Shown: positions 1-10,186, numbered from the stretch's first letter. The stretch is 64,000 bases of DNA from Undibacter mobilis (GCF_003367195.1 NZ_QRGO01000001.1:1102501-1166500), one strand, 5' to 3'. Notes: generated from the sequence alone by a model not told the origin. Program-made: numbers and translations.

Positions 1-1931
1 CGCAGTCGCTGGGCCGCGTTATCGCCGTCACCGGCGCCCAGGCCAGCGTTGACGTCAACGGTCGCACGCCCGGGACTGATACGCCCACCGTCGGCAAGTT
101 CATGGCACTGACGACCGCGAAAGCGCTGATCGTCGCGTTGATCACCGACGTCAAGGAAGAGCCGGTTGCCGGTGCCGGCGGCACCACCACCTATCGCAAG
201 ATTGTTCATCTCGACCTGATCGGCGAAATCAAGAACGTCGGCGGCAGCCAGCGCTTCCAGCGCGGCGTCGCCGAATATCCCAACATCGGCGATCAGGCCG
301 CCATGCTCGGCGAACGCGAACTGCGCTTCGTCTACGGCGCCCCCGACGGCAATCACGCCAATATCGGCGACCTGCAGCAAAATGCGAACATCGGCGTCCA
401 CATTGACATCGACAGTCTGGTCAGCCGCCACTTTGCCATTCTCGGCACCACCGGCGTCGGCAAGTCGAGCGGCGTCGCCATCATTCTGCAGAAGATTCTC
501 GAGACGCGGCCGAACCTGCGCATCTTCCTGGTCGATCCGCATAACGAATATGGCCGCTGCTTCGGCGACAAGGCCAATGTGCTCAATCCGCGCAACCTGC
601 GCCTGCCGTTCTGGCTGTTCAATTTCGAGGAAACGGTCGACGCCTTCTTCGGCGGCCGCCCGGGTGTCGAAGAAGAAATCGAAATTCTCTCCGAGGTCAT
701 TCCGCTCGCCAAGGGCGCCTATCTGCAATTGCGGAACGGTGGCGGCGGCAACAACAACGGCCTGCTCACCAAGAAGAAAGAAGCGCGCGATTTCGGCTTC
801 ACCGCCGATACGCCGGTGCCGTACCGCATCGAAGATCTCATCGCCCAGCTCGACGAGCGCATGGGCAAACTGGAAAACCGTTCGCGCGCGATCGTTTATC
901 ATCGCCTGATCGGCCGCATCCAGACCTTCCGCAATCATCCGCGCTACGCCTTCATGTTCGAGAATGCGAACATCGGCGGCGATACCATGGCGGACATTCT
1001 CGGCTCGCTGTTCCGACTGCCGCCGAACGGCAAGCCGATGACGGTGATGCAACTCGCCGGCTTCCCGGCCGAGGTCGTCGACTCGGTCGTGTCGGTACTG
1101 TGCCGCATGGCGTTCGATTTCGGCCTGTGGAGCGACGGCGTCGCGCCGCTGCTGTTCGTCTGCGAAGAAGCGCATCGCTACGCGCCGGCCGACAAGAAGA
1201 TTGGCTTCGGTCCGACCAAGCGCGCCCTGTCGCGCATCGCCAAGGAAGGCCGCAAATACGGTGTGTTCCTCGGCCTGGTGACGCAGCGCCCGGCGGAAAT
1301 CGACACCACCATCATCTCGCAATGCTCGACCTTGTTCGTCATGCGCCTGTCGAGCGAAGGCGACCAGAGGCTGATCCGGTCGGCTGTGTCGGATGCCGCC
1401 GCCAGTCTGCTCGATTTCATTCCCTCGCTCGGCACCCGCGAAGTCTTCGCCTTTGGCGCCGGTGTCGCACTGCCGACGCGCATGCGCTTTCTCGAACTCG
1501 CCGCCGACAAGCGGCCGAACAGCGAAGCCTCCGGTTCGACGCAATCCCAGGCCGGGCTCAGCATGGATCGCGACCTGCTGACCTCGGTCATCGACCGCTG
1601 GCGCAACGCCAGCATGAGCCAGCGCATCACCGACGACCTCTACGACGACGGCGGCTCGCCCTTCGACTCGCCGGCGCTGCAGCCCGGTCTGCCGCCTGCA
1701 TCGCCGACACCGACGCCGCCCAATCTCGGCTCACAATATGTGCAGGCGCCGGCGCCGTCCTATGCTCCGATCACTGCGGCACCTTACACCGCGCAGCCAG
1801 CCGCGCCGGCACCGCGGCCGGATTCCCTGCGCTCAAGTTTGCTGAAGAAACCGCTCGATCAGGCGCTCGGCAGCGGCAGCGCCAATCCCGCATCACCGAA
1901 CAAGCCAATCCTGCCGTCGCGCTTCCGCTAA
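1..1931 (+). CDS. HerA-type (DUF87) ATP-binding protein, 5' truncated
   Basis: The reading frame is open from base 3 to the stop at 1931, so the true start lies left of the window; the methionine at 102 is internal. The residues before it (SLGRVIAVTGAQASVDV) look like the start of a HAS-barrel, the usual N-terminal domain of HerA-like hexameric DNA translocases. A Walker A motif GTTGVGKSS is encoded near 445-470 and a Walker B-like LLFVCEEAH near 1150-1176, followed by TQRPAEI. The last ~110 residues are rich in proline, alanine and serine and look disordered. HerA ATPases usually work with NurA in DNA end processing, but no nurA is visible here, so the cellular role is open. The stop abuts that of the convergent methyltransferase. 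Confidence 0.85.
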   Translation, partial: QSLGRVIAVTGAQASVDVNGRTPGTDTPTVGKFMALTTAKALIVALITDVKEEPVAGAGGTTTYRKIVHLDLIGEIKNVGGSQRFQRGVAEYPNIGDQAAMLGERELRFVYGAPDGNHANIGDLQQNANIGVHIDIDSLVSRHFAILGTTGVGKSSGVAIILQKILETRPNLRIFLVDPHNEYGRCFGDKANVLNPRNLRLPFWLFNFEETVDAFFGGRPGVEEEIEILSEVIPLAKGAYLQLRNGGGGNNNGLLTKKKEARDFGFTADTPVPYRIEDLIAQLDERMGKLENRSRAIVYHRLIGRIQTFRNHPRYAFMFENANIGGDTMADILGSLFRLPPNGKPMTVMQLAGFPAEVVDSVVSVLCRMAFDFGLWSDGVAPLLFVCEEAHRYAPADKKIGFGPTKRALSRIAKEGRKYGVFLGLVTQRPAEIDTTIISQCSTLFVMRLSSEGDQRLIRSAVSDAAASLLDFIPSLGTREVFAFGAGVALPTRMRFLELAADKRPNSEASGSTQSQAGLSMDRDLLTSVIDRWRNASMSQRITDDLYDDGGSPFDSPALQPGLPPASPTPTPPNLGSQYVQAPAPSYAPITAAPYTAQPAAPAPRPDSLRSSLLKKPLDQALGSGSANPASPNKPILPSRFR

Positions 1932-2546
1932 CTACTTTCGCCCGACGAGATCGATCAGCGCCGACAGGCCCGCATGGCCGGGGCCCTCGTGGATTTCAGC
2001 ATCGTATTCACGAATGTCGAGCGACGCGAAATCGGCAAAGGCGTTTTCCAGCAGATCGCGGGTGTAGAGATTCTCGAGCCTTGAGGGGCCGCCGGTCTTG
2101 TAGTCCAGCTGTTTGGGGCCGTAACCCTCGAGCAGAAGCAGGCCGCCCGGCTTCAAAGCCTTCTTGATGCCGGCAAAGATCTTCGCGCGGTCGGCGGGAC
2201 CAGCGAACTGGAAGAAGATCGCGGCGACCACGTCGAACGCATCCGCCGGCCAATCCCAATTGACGATATCGGCCTGCTCGACGCGCATGGTCACGCCGCG
2301 GGCGGCGGCCAGCTTGCGGGCTTTGACTTGCGCGTTGGGCGAAAAATCGACCGACAGAACATCGAGGCCTTGGCTGGCGAGATACACGCCATTGCGGCCT
2401 TCACCATCGGCGATCGCCAGCGCCCTCTCGCCTTTGCGCAACAAATGCGCCTGCGCCTTGAGAAAGGCGTTTGGCTCGGTGCCAAACCGATAGTCGTCAC
2501 CGGCGAAACGCTCTTGCCAGTGATCGAAGTCGGTCTTCTCGCTCAT
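1932..2546 (-). CDS. Class I SAM-dependent methyltransferase (TehB/thiopurine-like)
   Basis: A 204-residue Rossmann-fold methyltransferase. Motif I reads ALAIADGEGRNGVYLA, giving the D-x-G-x-G-x-N SAM-binding loop, followed by the acidic end of beta-2 (SVDFSP), DVVAAIFFQF and a KPGGLLLLEGYGP strand typical of small-molecule methyltransferases. The substrate cannot be read from sequence. The start is the ATG at 2546, overlapping the yggS stop by four bases (ATGA), which implies translational coupling and one transcript. The frame stays open upstream but that sequence is the yggS coding region read in another frame. Confidence 0.85.
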   Translation of the reverse strand: MSEKTDFDHWQERFAGDDYRFGTEPNAFLKAQAHLLRKGERALAIADGEGRNGVYLASQGLDVLSVDFSPNAQVKARKLAAARGVTMRVEQADIVNWDWPADAFDVVAAIFFQFAGPADRAKIFAGIKKALKPGGLLLLEGYGPKQLDYKTGGPSRLENLYTRDLLENAFADFASLDIREYDAEIHEGPGHAGLSALIDLVGRK

Positions 2547-3226
2547 GTCTCCGGTCCCTTGAACGGTGGCCGCGAGCCGAAGATGGCGCTGCCGACCCGC
2601 ACATGCGTGGCGCCGAGGGCGATGGCGTCGGCGAAATCCGCGCTCATTCCCATCGACAAGAGCTTGAGCCCATTGCGTTGCGCGATCTTCGCGGTGAGAG
2701 CGAAATGCGGGCCCGGCGCTTCCTCGACTGGCGGAATGCACATCAGTCCCGAGATGGTCAGTCCGTAAGTCTGCGAGCAGGCCTTGATGAAGGCGTCGGC
2801 ATCTTGCGGCAGCACGCCGGCCTTCTGCGGCTCGGCGCCGGTATTCACCTGCACGAACAAAGTCGGCGCCTTGCCCGCCTTGTCGATTTCCCGCGCCAGC
2901 GCCTCGCACAGGCTGGCGCGATCGACCGCGTGAATGGCGTCGAACAGCGCCACCGCTTCCTTGGCCTTGTTCGATTGCAGCGGGCCGATGAGATGCAGTT
3001 CGATGCCGGAATACGTCTCGATCAGCGCCGGCCACTTGCCTTTGGCTTCCTGCACGCGATTCTCGCCGAACACGCGCTGGCCGGCCTCGATCACCGGCAC
3101 GATGTCTTCCGCCGGAAACGTCTTCGACACTGCGATCAATGTCACGTCCGTCTGATTGCGGCCGGCATCCTTGCAGGCGCGTGCAATGTCGGCGCGGACG
3201 GTCGAAAGGCCGGAGGTTGTTGTCAT
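2543..3226 (-). CDS. yggS: YggS family pyridoxal-phosphate homeostasis protein
   Basis: A member of the PLPBP/YggS family, single-domain PLP-binding TIM-barrel proteins that buffer free PLP and affect amino-acid pools. With the start at 3226 (MTTTSGLSTV) the PLP-binding lysine is Lys35 in TLIAVSKTFP, matching the family position. Other family motifs are visible: VFGENRVQEAKGKW, LHLIGPLQSNK, GLMCIPP and LLSMGMSADF. ATGs at 3232 and 3238 are alternative starts. It is the upstream partner of the overlapping methyltransferase. Confidence 0.93.
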   Translation of the reverse strand: MTTTSGLSTVRADIARACKDAGRNQTDVTLIAVSKTFPAEDIVPVIEAGQRVFGENRVQEAKGKWPALIETYSGIELHLIGPLQSNKAKEAVALFDAIHAVDRASLCEALAREIDKAGKAPTLFVQVNTGAEPQKAGVLPQDADAFIKACSQTYGLTISGLMCIPPVEEAPGPHFALTAKIAQRNGLKLLSMGMSADFADAIALGATHVRVGSAIFGSRPPFKGPET

Positions 3227-3306
3227 GGGCATGATCATCGCCGGGTGCACGAATAACCTCTGCCTAGCCAAGCGCCGGCCCGGCGACAAGCCCGGCTACA
3301 ATAGCT

Positions 3307-4065
3307 CTAGATAAATGGCCGGTTTTTGCTGGCCGGAGCCTCTGTCCCGGCAATGCTGCTCAACATTTCCTCGTTCAGCAGTTCGAACTGGCGGCCCTGC
3401 CAGCGGATTGCCTTGGTCGCAATCAGGCGCTTGAGCGTCTTGTTGGTGTGGACCAGCGACAGGCCGAGTGCGTCGGCGAGATGCTGCTGCGTCAAGGGAA
3501 ACGCGACGATATTGTCACGCGCCAGACCAAGCTCCCTCGCGCGGCCATAGATATGCAAAAGCACAAAGGCCACGCGTTCAAGCGCGCTGCGGCGACCGAT
3601 GCTGACCAGATGCTGTTCAAGCATCTGCTCCTCGCGCGCCGCCAGCCAGGTGATGTCAAAGGCCAGGGTTGGGTACTGAGAGTAGAGTTCGTACAGCCGG
3701 CGGCGGGGCAGGACGCACAAGGTCAGCGGTGTTAGCGCCTCGACCGAATGCTCCATCTCCTCCATCACCGCGCCCTGCAGGCCGACCATGTCGGCAGGCA
3801 AGGCAAAATTGAGAATCTGACGGCGGCCGTCGTCGAGCGTTTTGTAGCGGAATGCCCAGCCCTCCAGCACGGTATAAAGATGCTCGCTGCGCGAACCCTC
3901 ATGCAGGAAGCTCGCCCCGGGCTCGACCCGCAGCTCATCGATCTTGAATCGTTTGATGAATTCAAGCTCTTGCGGGGTAAACTCGCGCAAGCAGGGCAGG
4001 CGCCGCAGCGGGCATTGCTCGCATGGCGTGATGTGGCCGTTCGGCCTCGCGTTTCCGAGAATCAT
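3307..4065 (-). CDS. Crp/Fnr family transcriptional regulator with FNR-like cysteines
   Basis: A 252-residue regulator: N-terminal cyclic-nucleotide-binding-type beta roll (about 30-150), long dimer helix, and a C-terminal winged helix (about 185-235) with PLTQQHLADALGLSLVHTNKTLKRL. Unlike most Crp relatives it has a cysteine cluster at its N terminus (Cys15, Cys18, Cys25; C-x2-C-x6-C) and a fourth Cys117 in LTLCVLPRRRL, at the place of FNR Cys122. That is the ligand pattern of an oxygen-labile 4Fe-4S sensor, apart from one extra residue between the second and third cysteines. The recognition helix (VHTNKT) lacks the E-x2-S-R of FNR, so its DNA site should differ. Divergent from the response regulator at 4145. 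Confidence 0.9.
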   Translation of the reverse strand: MILGNARPNGHITPCEQCPLRRLPCLREFTPQELEFIKRFKIDELRVEPGASFLHEGSRSEHLYTVLEGWAFRYKTLDDGRRQILNFALPADMVGLQGAVMEEMEHSVEALTPLTLCVLPRRRLYELYSQYPTLAFDITWLAAREEQMLEQHLVSIGRRSALERVAFVLLHIYGRARELGLARDNIVAFPLTQQHLADALGLSLVHTNKTLKRLIATKAIRWQGRQFELLNEEMLSSIAGTEAPASKNRPFI

Positions 4066-4144
4066 ACGGGCCCCCGCCGACGCCCACTTCGCCTAAAGTC
4101 AGCCATGATGGGCCGGTAGATCGCACGGAAATTCAAGAGAGACT

Positions 4145-4612
4145 GTGTCTTATTTAAATGCACCCTACCGACAACAGATGGGACAAGCCTTGGGTTCCAT
4201 TCAGGAACCGAGAAAGGTTGTCATCGTGTCAAGTTCGGAACGCCCACTGGCCGGCAAACGCGGTCTTGTGGTCGACGATGAGTTTCTGATCGCGCTCGAC
4301 CTTGAGGCGTTGCTTCAGGACTCGGGCGCAGACGTCGTCTGCGAGGGCAGTCCCGAAAAGGCACGCGAAGCCCTCGACGCGGCGGGCTCGTTCGATTTCG
4401 CCATTGTCGATCTGCACATCGGCGGCGGCATCGACAGCGGGCTCTCGGTCGCCGCGCTGTTGCGCGAGCGTGGCATCCCCTTCGTCTTCCTGAGCGGCAT
4501 GTCGAACAATGATCCGCAGGTCACCCGCTTCAATGTACCGCTGGTGGAAAAGCCCTACCGGCCGGAGGTGCTGGTGCGGACAGTCGCCAAGGTGTTGGCG
4601 GCCGGGGGCTAG
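4145..4612 (+). CDS. Single-domain response regulator
   Basis: A stand-alone CheY-like receiver. Counting from the GTG at 4145, the acidic pocket is Asp44-Asp45 (LVVDDEF), the phospho-acceptor Asp89 (FAIVDL), the switch Ser107 (FLSG) and the conserved Lys116 (VEKPYRP). There is no output domain, so it acts by protein contact or as a phosphate relay. The first ~33 residues are not part of the receiver; internal starts (ATG at 4178, GTG near 4226) could be the real ones. No kinase is adjacent; the HWE-type kinase at 9203 and the hybrid kinase at 50820 are possible partners by type only. Confidence 0.85.
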   Translation: MSYLNAPYRQQMGQALGSIQEPRKVVIVSSSERPLAGKRGLVVDDEFLIALDLEALLQDSGADVVCEGSPEKAREALDAAGSFDFAIVDLHIGGGIDSGLSVAALLRERGIPFVFLSGMSNNDPQVTRFNVPLVEKPYRPEVLVRTVAKVLAAGG

Positions 4613-4739
4613 TTCACGACCGGTCGCCCGGTCCGTCGGACAGCGGGACGTCCTGCATTCCCGGTCGCCGGCCCCAGCCTCCCCGTTGACCCCCGGGCCC
4701 GTTCCATGCGACCACCCCGGCTTCTGAAAAGAGCCGGAA

Positions 4740-7388
4740 ATGACCGCCGATTCGAGCAAAACCGAGCGTTACAACGCCCGCGCCGCCGAGCCCAAGTGGC
4801 AAAAAGCCTGGGACGCGGCTGGCATCTACGCCACCAAAAACGACGACCCCCGCCCGAAATACTACGTGCTGGAAATGTTCCCCTATCCTTCGGGGCGCAT
4901 CCACATGGGGCACGTCCGCAACTACACCATGGGCGATGTGGTGGCCCGGTTCAAACGGGCCATGAACATGAACGTCCTGCACCCGATGGGGTGGGACGCC
5001 TTCGGCATGCCGGCCGAAAACGCGGCGATCGACCGCAAGGTCCACCCCAAGGAATGGACCTACGCCAATATCGCGACCATGAAGAAGCAGCTCCAGTCGA
5101 TGGGGCTGTCGCTCGACTGGGCGCGCGAGGTCGCAACCTGCGATCCGTCTTACTACAGACACCAGCAGCGCATGTTCCTCGACTTCCTCAAGGCGGGGCT
5201 GGTCGCGCGCGAATATCGCAAGGTGAACTGGGACCCGGTGGATCAGACCGTGCTCGCCAACGAGCAGGTGATCGATGGCCGCGGCTGGCGCTCCGGCGCG
5301 CTGGTCGAGCAGCGCGATCTGTACCAGTGGGTATTCAAGATCTCCGACTATTCGCAGGAGCTTCTTGAAGCCCTCGACACGCTTGATCGCTGGCCGGACA
5401 AGGTCCGGCTAATGCAGAAGAACTGGATCGGCCGCTCCGAAGGCCTGCTGGTCCGCTTCATGCTCGACGCGGCGACAACGCCGTCGGGCGAGACCGAACT
5501 CGAAATCTTCACGACGCGGCCGGATACGCTGTTCGGCGCCAAGTTCATGGCGATCGCGCCGGATCATCCGCTGGCGCAGGCCGCGGCGGCGAAGAATCCG
5601 AAACTCGCGGCCTTCATCACCGAGGCCAAGCATCTCGGCACCTCGCAAGAGGCGATCGACACGGCCGAGAAGATGGGCTTCGACACCGGCATTCGCGCCG
5701 TGCATCCGCTCGATCCGAACTGGACGCTGCCGGTCTATGTCGCCAACTTCATCCTGATGGATTACGGCACCGGCGCTATCTTCGGTTGCCCGGCGCATGA
5801 TCAGCGCGACCTCGACTTCGTCAACAAATACGGGCTCGGCAATACGCCGGTGGTGCTGCCGCCAGGTCAGGACCCGAACACTTTCGTCGTCACCGACACC
5901 GCCTATGACGGCGACGGCACGATGTTCAATTCAAAGAACAATGTCATCGACCTCAACGGCATGACGCCGGACAAGGCATTCGATGCGGTCGCGAATCTGC
6001 TCGCCGCAACGACGCGCGGCAACCGCCCCGTTGCCCAGCGCCAGGTCAATTATCGCCTGCGGGACTGGGGTATTTCGCGCCAGCGCTACTGGGGTTGTCC
6101 GATCCCGGTCATCCACTGCGACAAATGCGGCGTGGTGCCGGCGCCGGTCGACACTCTGCCGGTCAAGCTGCCGGACGACGTGACCTTCGACAAACCGGGC
6201 AATCCGCTCGACCGTCATCCGACGTGGAAGAACGTGAAGTGTCCGAGCTGCGGCGGCGATGCGCGCCGCGAGACCGACACGATGGACACCTTCGTCGACT
6301 CCTCGTGGTACTTCGCGCGCTTTACCGATCCGTGGAACGAGACCGCGCCGACGACGCCGGCCGTTGCCAATGCCTGGATGCCGGTCGATCAATATATCGG
6401 CGGCATCGAGCACGCGATTCTGCATCTTCTCTATTCGCGCTTCTTTACCCGCGCGATGAAGAAAACCGGCCATATCGGCATGGACGAGCCCTTTGCCGGC
6501 CTGTTCACGCAAGGCATGGTCGTGCACGAGACCTATCGCGACAAAGCGGGCCAATGGGTCGAGCCGGCCAATGTCACCATCGAGGGCATGGGTGACACGC
6601 GTATTGCCAAACTCACGGCGACCGGCGAAGCGATCGAGATCGGTTCGATCGAGAAAATGTCGAAGTCGAAGAAGAACGTCGTCGATCCCGACGACATCAT
6701 CGAGTCTTACGGCGCCGACACCGCACGCTGGTTCATGCTGTCGGATTCGCCGCCGGAGCGCGATGTCATCTGGACCGAAGAGGGCGTGCAGGGCGCCTGG
6801 CGTTTTGTGCAGCGCCTGTGGCGCCTCATCGGCGAAGTCGCCGACGTTACCGCGCCCGAGGCCAAGCCGGCGTCGTTCGGCGAGGACTCACTCAAGCTGC
6901 GCAAGGCGGCGCATCGGGCGCTCAACAATGTCAGCGACGACATTTCCAAGCTGCGCTTCAATCGCTGCGTCGCCCACATCTACGAATTCGCCAACGCGCT
7001 GTCGGATTCCATCGGCTCGGCCGAAACGGCCCCATCGCCGGATTTTGCCTGGAGCCTGCGCGAGGCCGGCGACATCCTGGTCCGGCTGTTCCAGCCCATG
7101 ATGCCGCATCTGGCCGAGGAGTGCTGGGCGGCCCTCGGCCACAAGACCCTGGTCGCGACGCAACTGTGGCCGGAGGTCGAGACCGCCCTGCTGATCGAGA
7201 GCTCGATCACCCTGCCGGTCCAGGTCAACGGCAAGAAGCGCGCCGACGTCACCGTCCCGCGCGAGGCCGGCAAGGACGAGATTGAGGCTGCCGTTCTGGC
7301 CCTCGATGAGGTAAAGAGGGCATTGGACGGCAAAAGCCCGAAAAAGGTCATCGTCGTCCCGCAGAGGATCGTGAATGTCGTCGTCTAG
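4740..7388 (+). CDS. leuS: Leucyl-tRNA synthetase
   Basis: Class Ia aminoacyl-tRNA synthetase of 882 residues that charges tRNA-Leu. The HIGH signature is HMGH at residues 55-58 (within [15 protein letters not shown]) and the KMSKS loop is at residues 639-643. The editing (CP1) domain lies between, with [10 protein letters not shown], and zinc-ribbon-like CxxC pairs ([14 protein letters not shown]) are present. The C-terminal anticodon and LeuS-specific domains end in [10 protein letters not shown]. Its 3' end overlaps lptE by 14 bases, starting a leuS-lptE-holA operon conserved in Rhizobiales. Confidence 0.98.
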   Translation: MTADSSKTERYNARAAEPKWQKAWDAAGIYATKNDDPRPKYYVLEMFPYPSGRIHMGHVRNYTMGDVVARFKRAMNMNVLHPMGWDAFGMPAENAAIDRKVHPKEWTYANIATMKKQLQSMGLSLDWAREVATCDPSYYRHQQRMFLDFLKAGLVAREYRKVNWDPVDQTVLANEQVIDGRGWRSGALVEQRDLYQWVFKISDYSQELLEALDTLDRWPDKVRLMQKNWIGRSEGLLVRFMLDAATTPSGETELEIFTTRPDTLFGAKFMAIAPDHPLAQAAAAKNPKLAAFITEAKHLGTSQEAIDTAEKMGFDTGIRAVHPLDPNWTLPVYVANFILMDYGTGAIFGCPAHDQRDLDFVNKYGLGNTPVVLPPGQDPNTFVVTDTAYDGDGTMFNSKNNVIDLNGMTPDKAFDAVANLLAATTRGNRPVAQRQVNYRLRDWGISRQRYWGCPIPVIHCDKCGVVPAPVDTLPVKLPDDVTFDKPGNPLDRHPTWKNVKCPSCGGDARRETDTMDTFVDSSWYFARFTDPWNETAPTTPAVANAWMPVDQYIGGIEHAILHLLYSRFFTRAMKKTGHIGMDEPFAGLFTQGMVVHETYRDKAGQWVEPANVTIEGMGDTRIAKLTATGEAIEIGSIEKMSKSKKNVVDPDDIIESYGADTARWFMLSDSPPERDVIWTEEGVQGAWRFVQRLWRLIGEVADVTAPEAKPASFGEDSLKLRKAAHRALNNVSDDISKLRFNRCVAHIYEFANALSDSIGSAETAPSPDFAWSLREAGDILVRLFQPMMPHLAEECWAALGHKTLVATQLWPEVETALLIESSITLPVQVNGKKRADVTVPREAGKDEIEAAVLALDEVKRALDGKSPKKVIVVPQRIVNVVV

Positions 7389-7950
7389 CGCCCCACGCCT
7401 CGTCCGCACTTTCGCCCGGGTGGCCCTCGTCATGGCCCTCGCCGGCCTCACCGCGGGCTGCTTTCAGCCGATGTACGGCTCGGGCTCGAACAGCCCGGCC
7501 GCTGGCTCGTCCAACCTTGCCGACAAACTCTCTTCGGTCGAAGTGCTGCAGATCGAGGCTCCGAACGCCACGCCGCTCGCTCGCCTCGCGGTCGAGGTGC
7601 GCAACGACCTGATCTTCGATCTGACCGGCGGCGGCCCGGCAGCCTCGAGCGCCTACAAGCTCAAGATCCAGCTCGCCAGCAGCACGCGTCAGGTCATCGT
7701 CGACGTCAACAGCGCGCGGCCTGAAATCCAGAACTACGGCATCAACGCCACCTATTCGCTGATCGACGACGGCACCGGCAAGACGGTGTTCACCAGCACC
7801 ACCTTCGCCCGCGTGTCCTACAACATCCCCGGCCAGCAGCAGCGCTTCGCCGGCGACCGCGGTTTGCGCGACGCCGAGAACCGCGCCGCCAAGGTGATCT
7901 CGGAAAACATCCGCACCCGGCTGGCGTCGTATTTCGTCGCGGGGACGTGA
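7375..7950 (+). CDS. lptE: LPS-assembly lipoprotein LptE
   Basis: A 191-residue outer-membrane lipoprotein. A basic N terminus and hydrophobic stretch end in a lipobox with acylated Cys29 (LAGLTAGCF), followed by QPMYG, typical of alphaproteobacterial LptE. In the Lpt pathway LptE plugs the LptD barrel that inserts lipopolysaccharide into the outer leaflet. It starts inside the end of leuS and precedes holA; leuS-lptE-holA is also the enterobacterial order, supporting the assignment despite the family's low sequence conservation. Confidence 0.9.
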   Translation: MSSSSAPRLVRTFARVALVMALAGLTAGCFQPMYGSGSNSPAAGSSNLADKLSSVEVLQIEAPNATPLARLAVEVRNDLIFDLTGGGPAASSAYKLKIQLASSTRQVIVDVNSARPEIQNYGINATYSLIDDGTGKTVFTSTTFARVSYNIPGQQQRFAGDRGLRDAENRAAKVISENIRTRLASYFVAGT

Positions 7951-8004
7951 AACATACTCTGTCATGGCCGATTAGGCGGGCAGGGTATTGCCAATATTAT
8001 CGGG

Positions 8005-8041
8005 ATCACCGGGTCACGCCGCTTCGCGGCGGCCCGGTGAT
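8005..8041. repeat. GC-rich intergenic palindrome between lptE and holA
   Basis: ATCACCGGG (8005-8013) pairs with CCCGGTGAT (8033-8041), and inside it GCCGC-TTC-GCGGC forms a second stem. No T-run follows, and the element sits 10 bases before the holA start, so it looks more like a dispersed REP-type palindrome or mRNA hairpin than a terminator. Confidence 0.75.
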
Positions 8042-8050
8042 GACAACGCA

Positions 8051-9082
8051 ATGACCGCCATCAAGGCCACCGATGTCGATCGCTTTGTCGGCAAGCCCGA
8101 TCCGCGCATGCCGGTCGTGCTGGTCTACGGTCCCGATTCCGGCCTGGTGCGCGAGCGCGTCAACGCGCTGGTCAAGGCCTCGGTCGATGACGTCAACGAT
8201 CCGTTTTCCTTCGTCCGCCTCGAAGGCGAAGACCTCACCGCCAATCCGTCCCGTCTGGTCGAGGAAGCGCACACCGTGCCGCTGTTCGGCGGCCGCCGCG
8301 CCGTGCTGGTGCGGCCGGGCTCACGCAACATCGCCGGCGCCGTCGAGCAGGTCATCGCCGCGCCATCGGACGAGTGCCGCATCATCATCGAAGCCGGCGA
8401 CCTGAAGAAATCATCGCCGCTGCGGGCAATGGTGGAGAAGGCCAAGGCCGCCGCGGCGCTGCCCTGCTATGTCGATAACGCCGCCGCGCTCGGCCGCCTG
8501 ATCGATGACGAAATGACCGAAGCGGGGCTGGCCATCAGCCTCGACGCCCGCAATGCGCTTATCGGCCTCATCGGCGGCGATCGCGCCGCCTCGCGCAATG
8601 AGGTGCGCAAGCTCGCCCTTTATGCCCGCGGCAAGGAGCGCGTCGAGATCGACGACGTGCTGGCGGTGGTGGCGGATGCCTCGGCGCTGGCGCTCGATGG
8701 TGTGCTTGACGCCACCTTCGCCGGCCGCACCGCCGAGGTCGAGACCGAATTCGGCAAGGCCCGTTCCGGCGGCTCCTCGCCGGCGGCGATCATATCCGCC
8801 GCCATCCGTCACGTCGCCAACCTGCACAAGATGCGCCTCGCCATCGACGACGGCGATTCGGCCGACTTCGCCATGAAGCGCGGCGCGCCGCCGATCCACT
8901 TCTCGCGCGAGCGCAAGGTCGGTGAGGCGCTGCGCCTGTGGTCGGCGACGGGATTGCTGCGGGCCATGAACCAGCTCGCCGAAGCCTCGCTCGAGGCCCG
9001 GCGCAATGCGGCGCTGGCCGAGGCCATTGCGCAACGTGCGCTGTTGTCGCTCGCTGTCAGCGCCCGGCGGCGCGAGGGTTAA
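8051..9082 (+). CDS. holA: DNA polymerase III delta subunit
   Basis: A 343-residue clamp-loader subunit. Delta opens the beta sliding clamp within the DnaX complex. It shows the three-domain AAA+-like fold without a working P-loop: VVLVYGPDSGLVRERVNALV near the N terminus, VPLFGGRRAVLVRPG, a middle domain with GGDRAASRNEVRKLALYA, and a helical C-terminal collar. The chosen start is the ATG at 8051 (MTAIKATDVDRF), because sequence further upstream is the palindrome at 8005-8041. Third gene of the leuS cluster. Confidence 0.95.
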   Translation: MTAIKATDVDRFVGKPDPRMPVVLVYGPDSGLVRERVNALVKASVDDVNDPFSFVRLEGEDLTANPSRLVEEAHTVPLFGGRRAVLVRPGSRNIAGAVEQVIAAPSDECRIIIEAGDLKKSSPLRAMVEKAKAAAALPCYVDNAAALGRLIDDEMTEAGLAISLDARNALIGLIGGDRAASRNEVRKLALYARGKERVEIDDVLAVVADASALALDGVLDATFAGRTAEVETEFGKARSGGSSPAAIISAAIRHVANLHKMRLAIDDGDSADFAMKRGAPPIHFSRERKVGEALRLWSATGLLRAMNQLAEASLEARRNAALAEAIAQRALLSLAVSARRREG

Positions 9083-9202
9083 CGCACCTTCGCCGGCGCG
9101 GCGCGCGTGGCCTTCCTCCAACCTCCTCAAACCTATGCATTTTCTGCCCTAGGCAAGCGGCATCCGAGCGGCTAGTTTTGGTCGTTCGTCAAGGCCGCCA
9201 TC

Positions 9203-10186
9203 ATGCACCGCCTGTCCAATGTCATGAATGCGATGGTGCGCCGCGGGCCCCGTCCGGGCTCGTTCGAGGCCTATGGCATCGCGATTGCCTGCGTCCTCGC
9301 CGCCACTTTGGTGCGGCAGGTCGCCGATCTGCTGGCGCCGAATACCATCTACTTCGCCACCTTTATCCCGGCGCTGCTGTTCGCCGCGCTGATCGGCGGG
9401 CTGGCCGCAGGCGCGACCGCGACGCTGCTCGGCGGCTTCATTACCTGGTGGATGTTCTTCGAGCCGCGCTTCAGCTTCGAATTGGCAACGAAGAATCATC
9501 TGGTCGCCGTGACGCTGTATCTGTTCGCCGGCGCGCTGATCGTCTGGACCGCCAATCAGTATCGCGAACTTCTGGCGAAGATCGACGAAGAGGAAAAGTA
9601 TCGCCGCATTGTCGTCGATGAGCTGAGCCACCGGGTCCGGAACAAACTCGCCACCATTTACGCCATTCTTCGCCACGAACTGCGCGACCAGCCGAATATT
9701 TGGGATACCGTCTCCGGGCGACTGCAAGCCTTGTCCGCAGCCGACGATTTTCTCAACCGTGATGAAAAGGCCGGTGTCGAGCTGACCGCGTTGCTCGGCA
9801 TGGAGGTTGAACCGTTTGGGGTCGATCGTTTCACCTGCTCGGGCCCGCCGGTTCAGCTGTTCGGCAAGCTGCCGATGGTTCTGGCGCTCGTCTTTCATGA
9901 GTTGACGACCAACGCCGCCAAATACGGCGCGCTGGTCAACCCCGGCGGACACATTCACATCGTCTGGCAGATGAACGGCGACAGGTTTGAAATCGTCTGG
10001 ACGGAAACCGGCGGGCCGACCGTCCGCCTCCCGTCGCGCCGCAGTTTCGGCAGCCATTTGGTCGAACGGAGCCTCGACAGTTTCGGCGGCGAGGCCCGGC
10101 TGGATTTCGTACAGCAGGGTGTGGTGTGCCGGATCAAGCTGCCCGGCACGCTGGTTCAGCTCGGCGACCGGCCCGCCGCCGGCTAG
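9203..10186 (+). CDS. Membrane HWE/HisKA_2-type sensor histidine kinase
   Basis: A 327-residue kinase. Residues ~23-120 form several transmembrane helices with PNTIYFATFIPALLFAAL, resembling the DUF4118/KdpD-type membrane domain. A short linker leads to the dimerisation helix with phospho-acceptor His143 in DELSHRVRNK, and the ATPase domain has the N-box Asn237 (FHELTTNAAKYGAL) and a W-x-E at 266-268 (IVWTETGG). These are hallmarks of the HWE group common in Rhizobiales, often paired with single-domain or PhyR-type regulators. No periplasmic sensor domain is seen. No partner gene is adjacent; the start (ATG 9203) is the first plausible one. Confidence 0.85.
   Translation: MHRLSNVMNAMVRRGPRPGSFEAYGIAIACVLAATLVRQVADLLAPNTIYFATFIPALLFAALIGGLAAGATATLLGGFITWWMFFEPRFSFELATKNHLVAVTLYLFAGALIVWTANQYRELLAKIDEEEKYRRIVVDELSHRVRNKLATIYAILRHELRDQPNIWDTVSGRLQALSAADDFLNRDEKAGVELTALLGMEVEPFGVDRFTCSGPPVQLFGKLPMVLALVFHELTTNAAKYGALVNPGGHIHIVWQMNGDRFEIVWTETGGPTVRLPSRRSFGSHLVERSLDSFGGEARLDFVQQGVVCRIKLPGTLVQLGDRPAAG

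Noticed and set aside
2547..3035. In-frame upstream extension of the methyltransferase
   Set aside because: That stretch is yggS read in another frame; the ATG at 2546 with ATGA overlap gives a complete methyltransferase.
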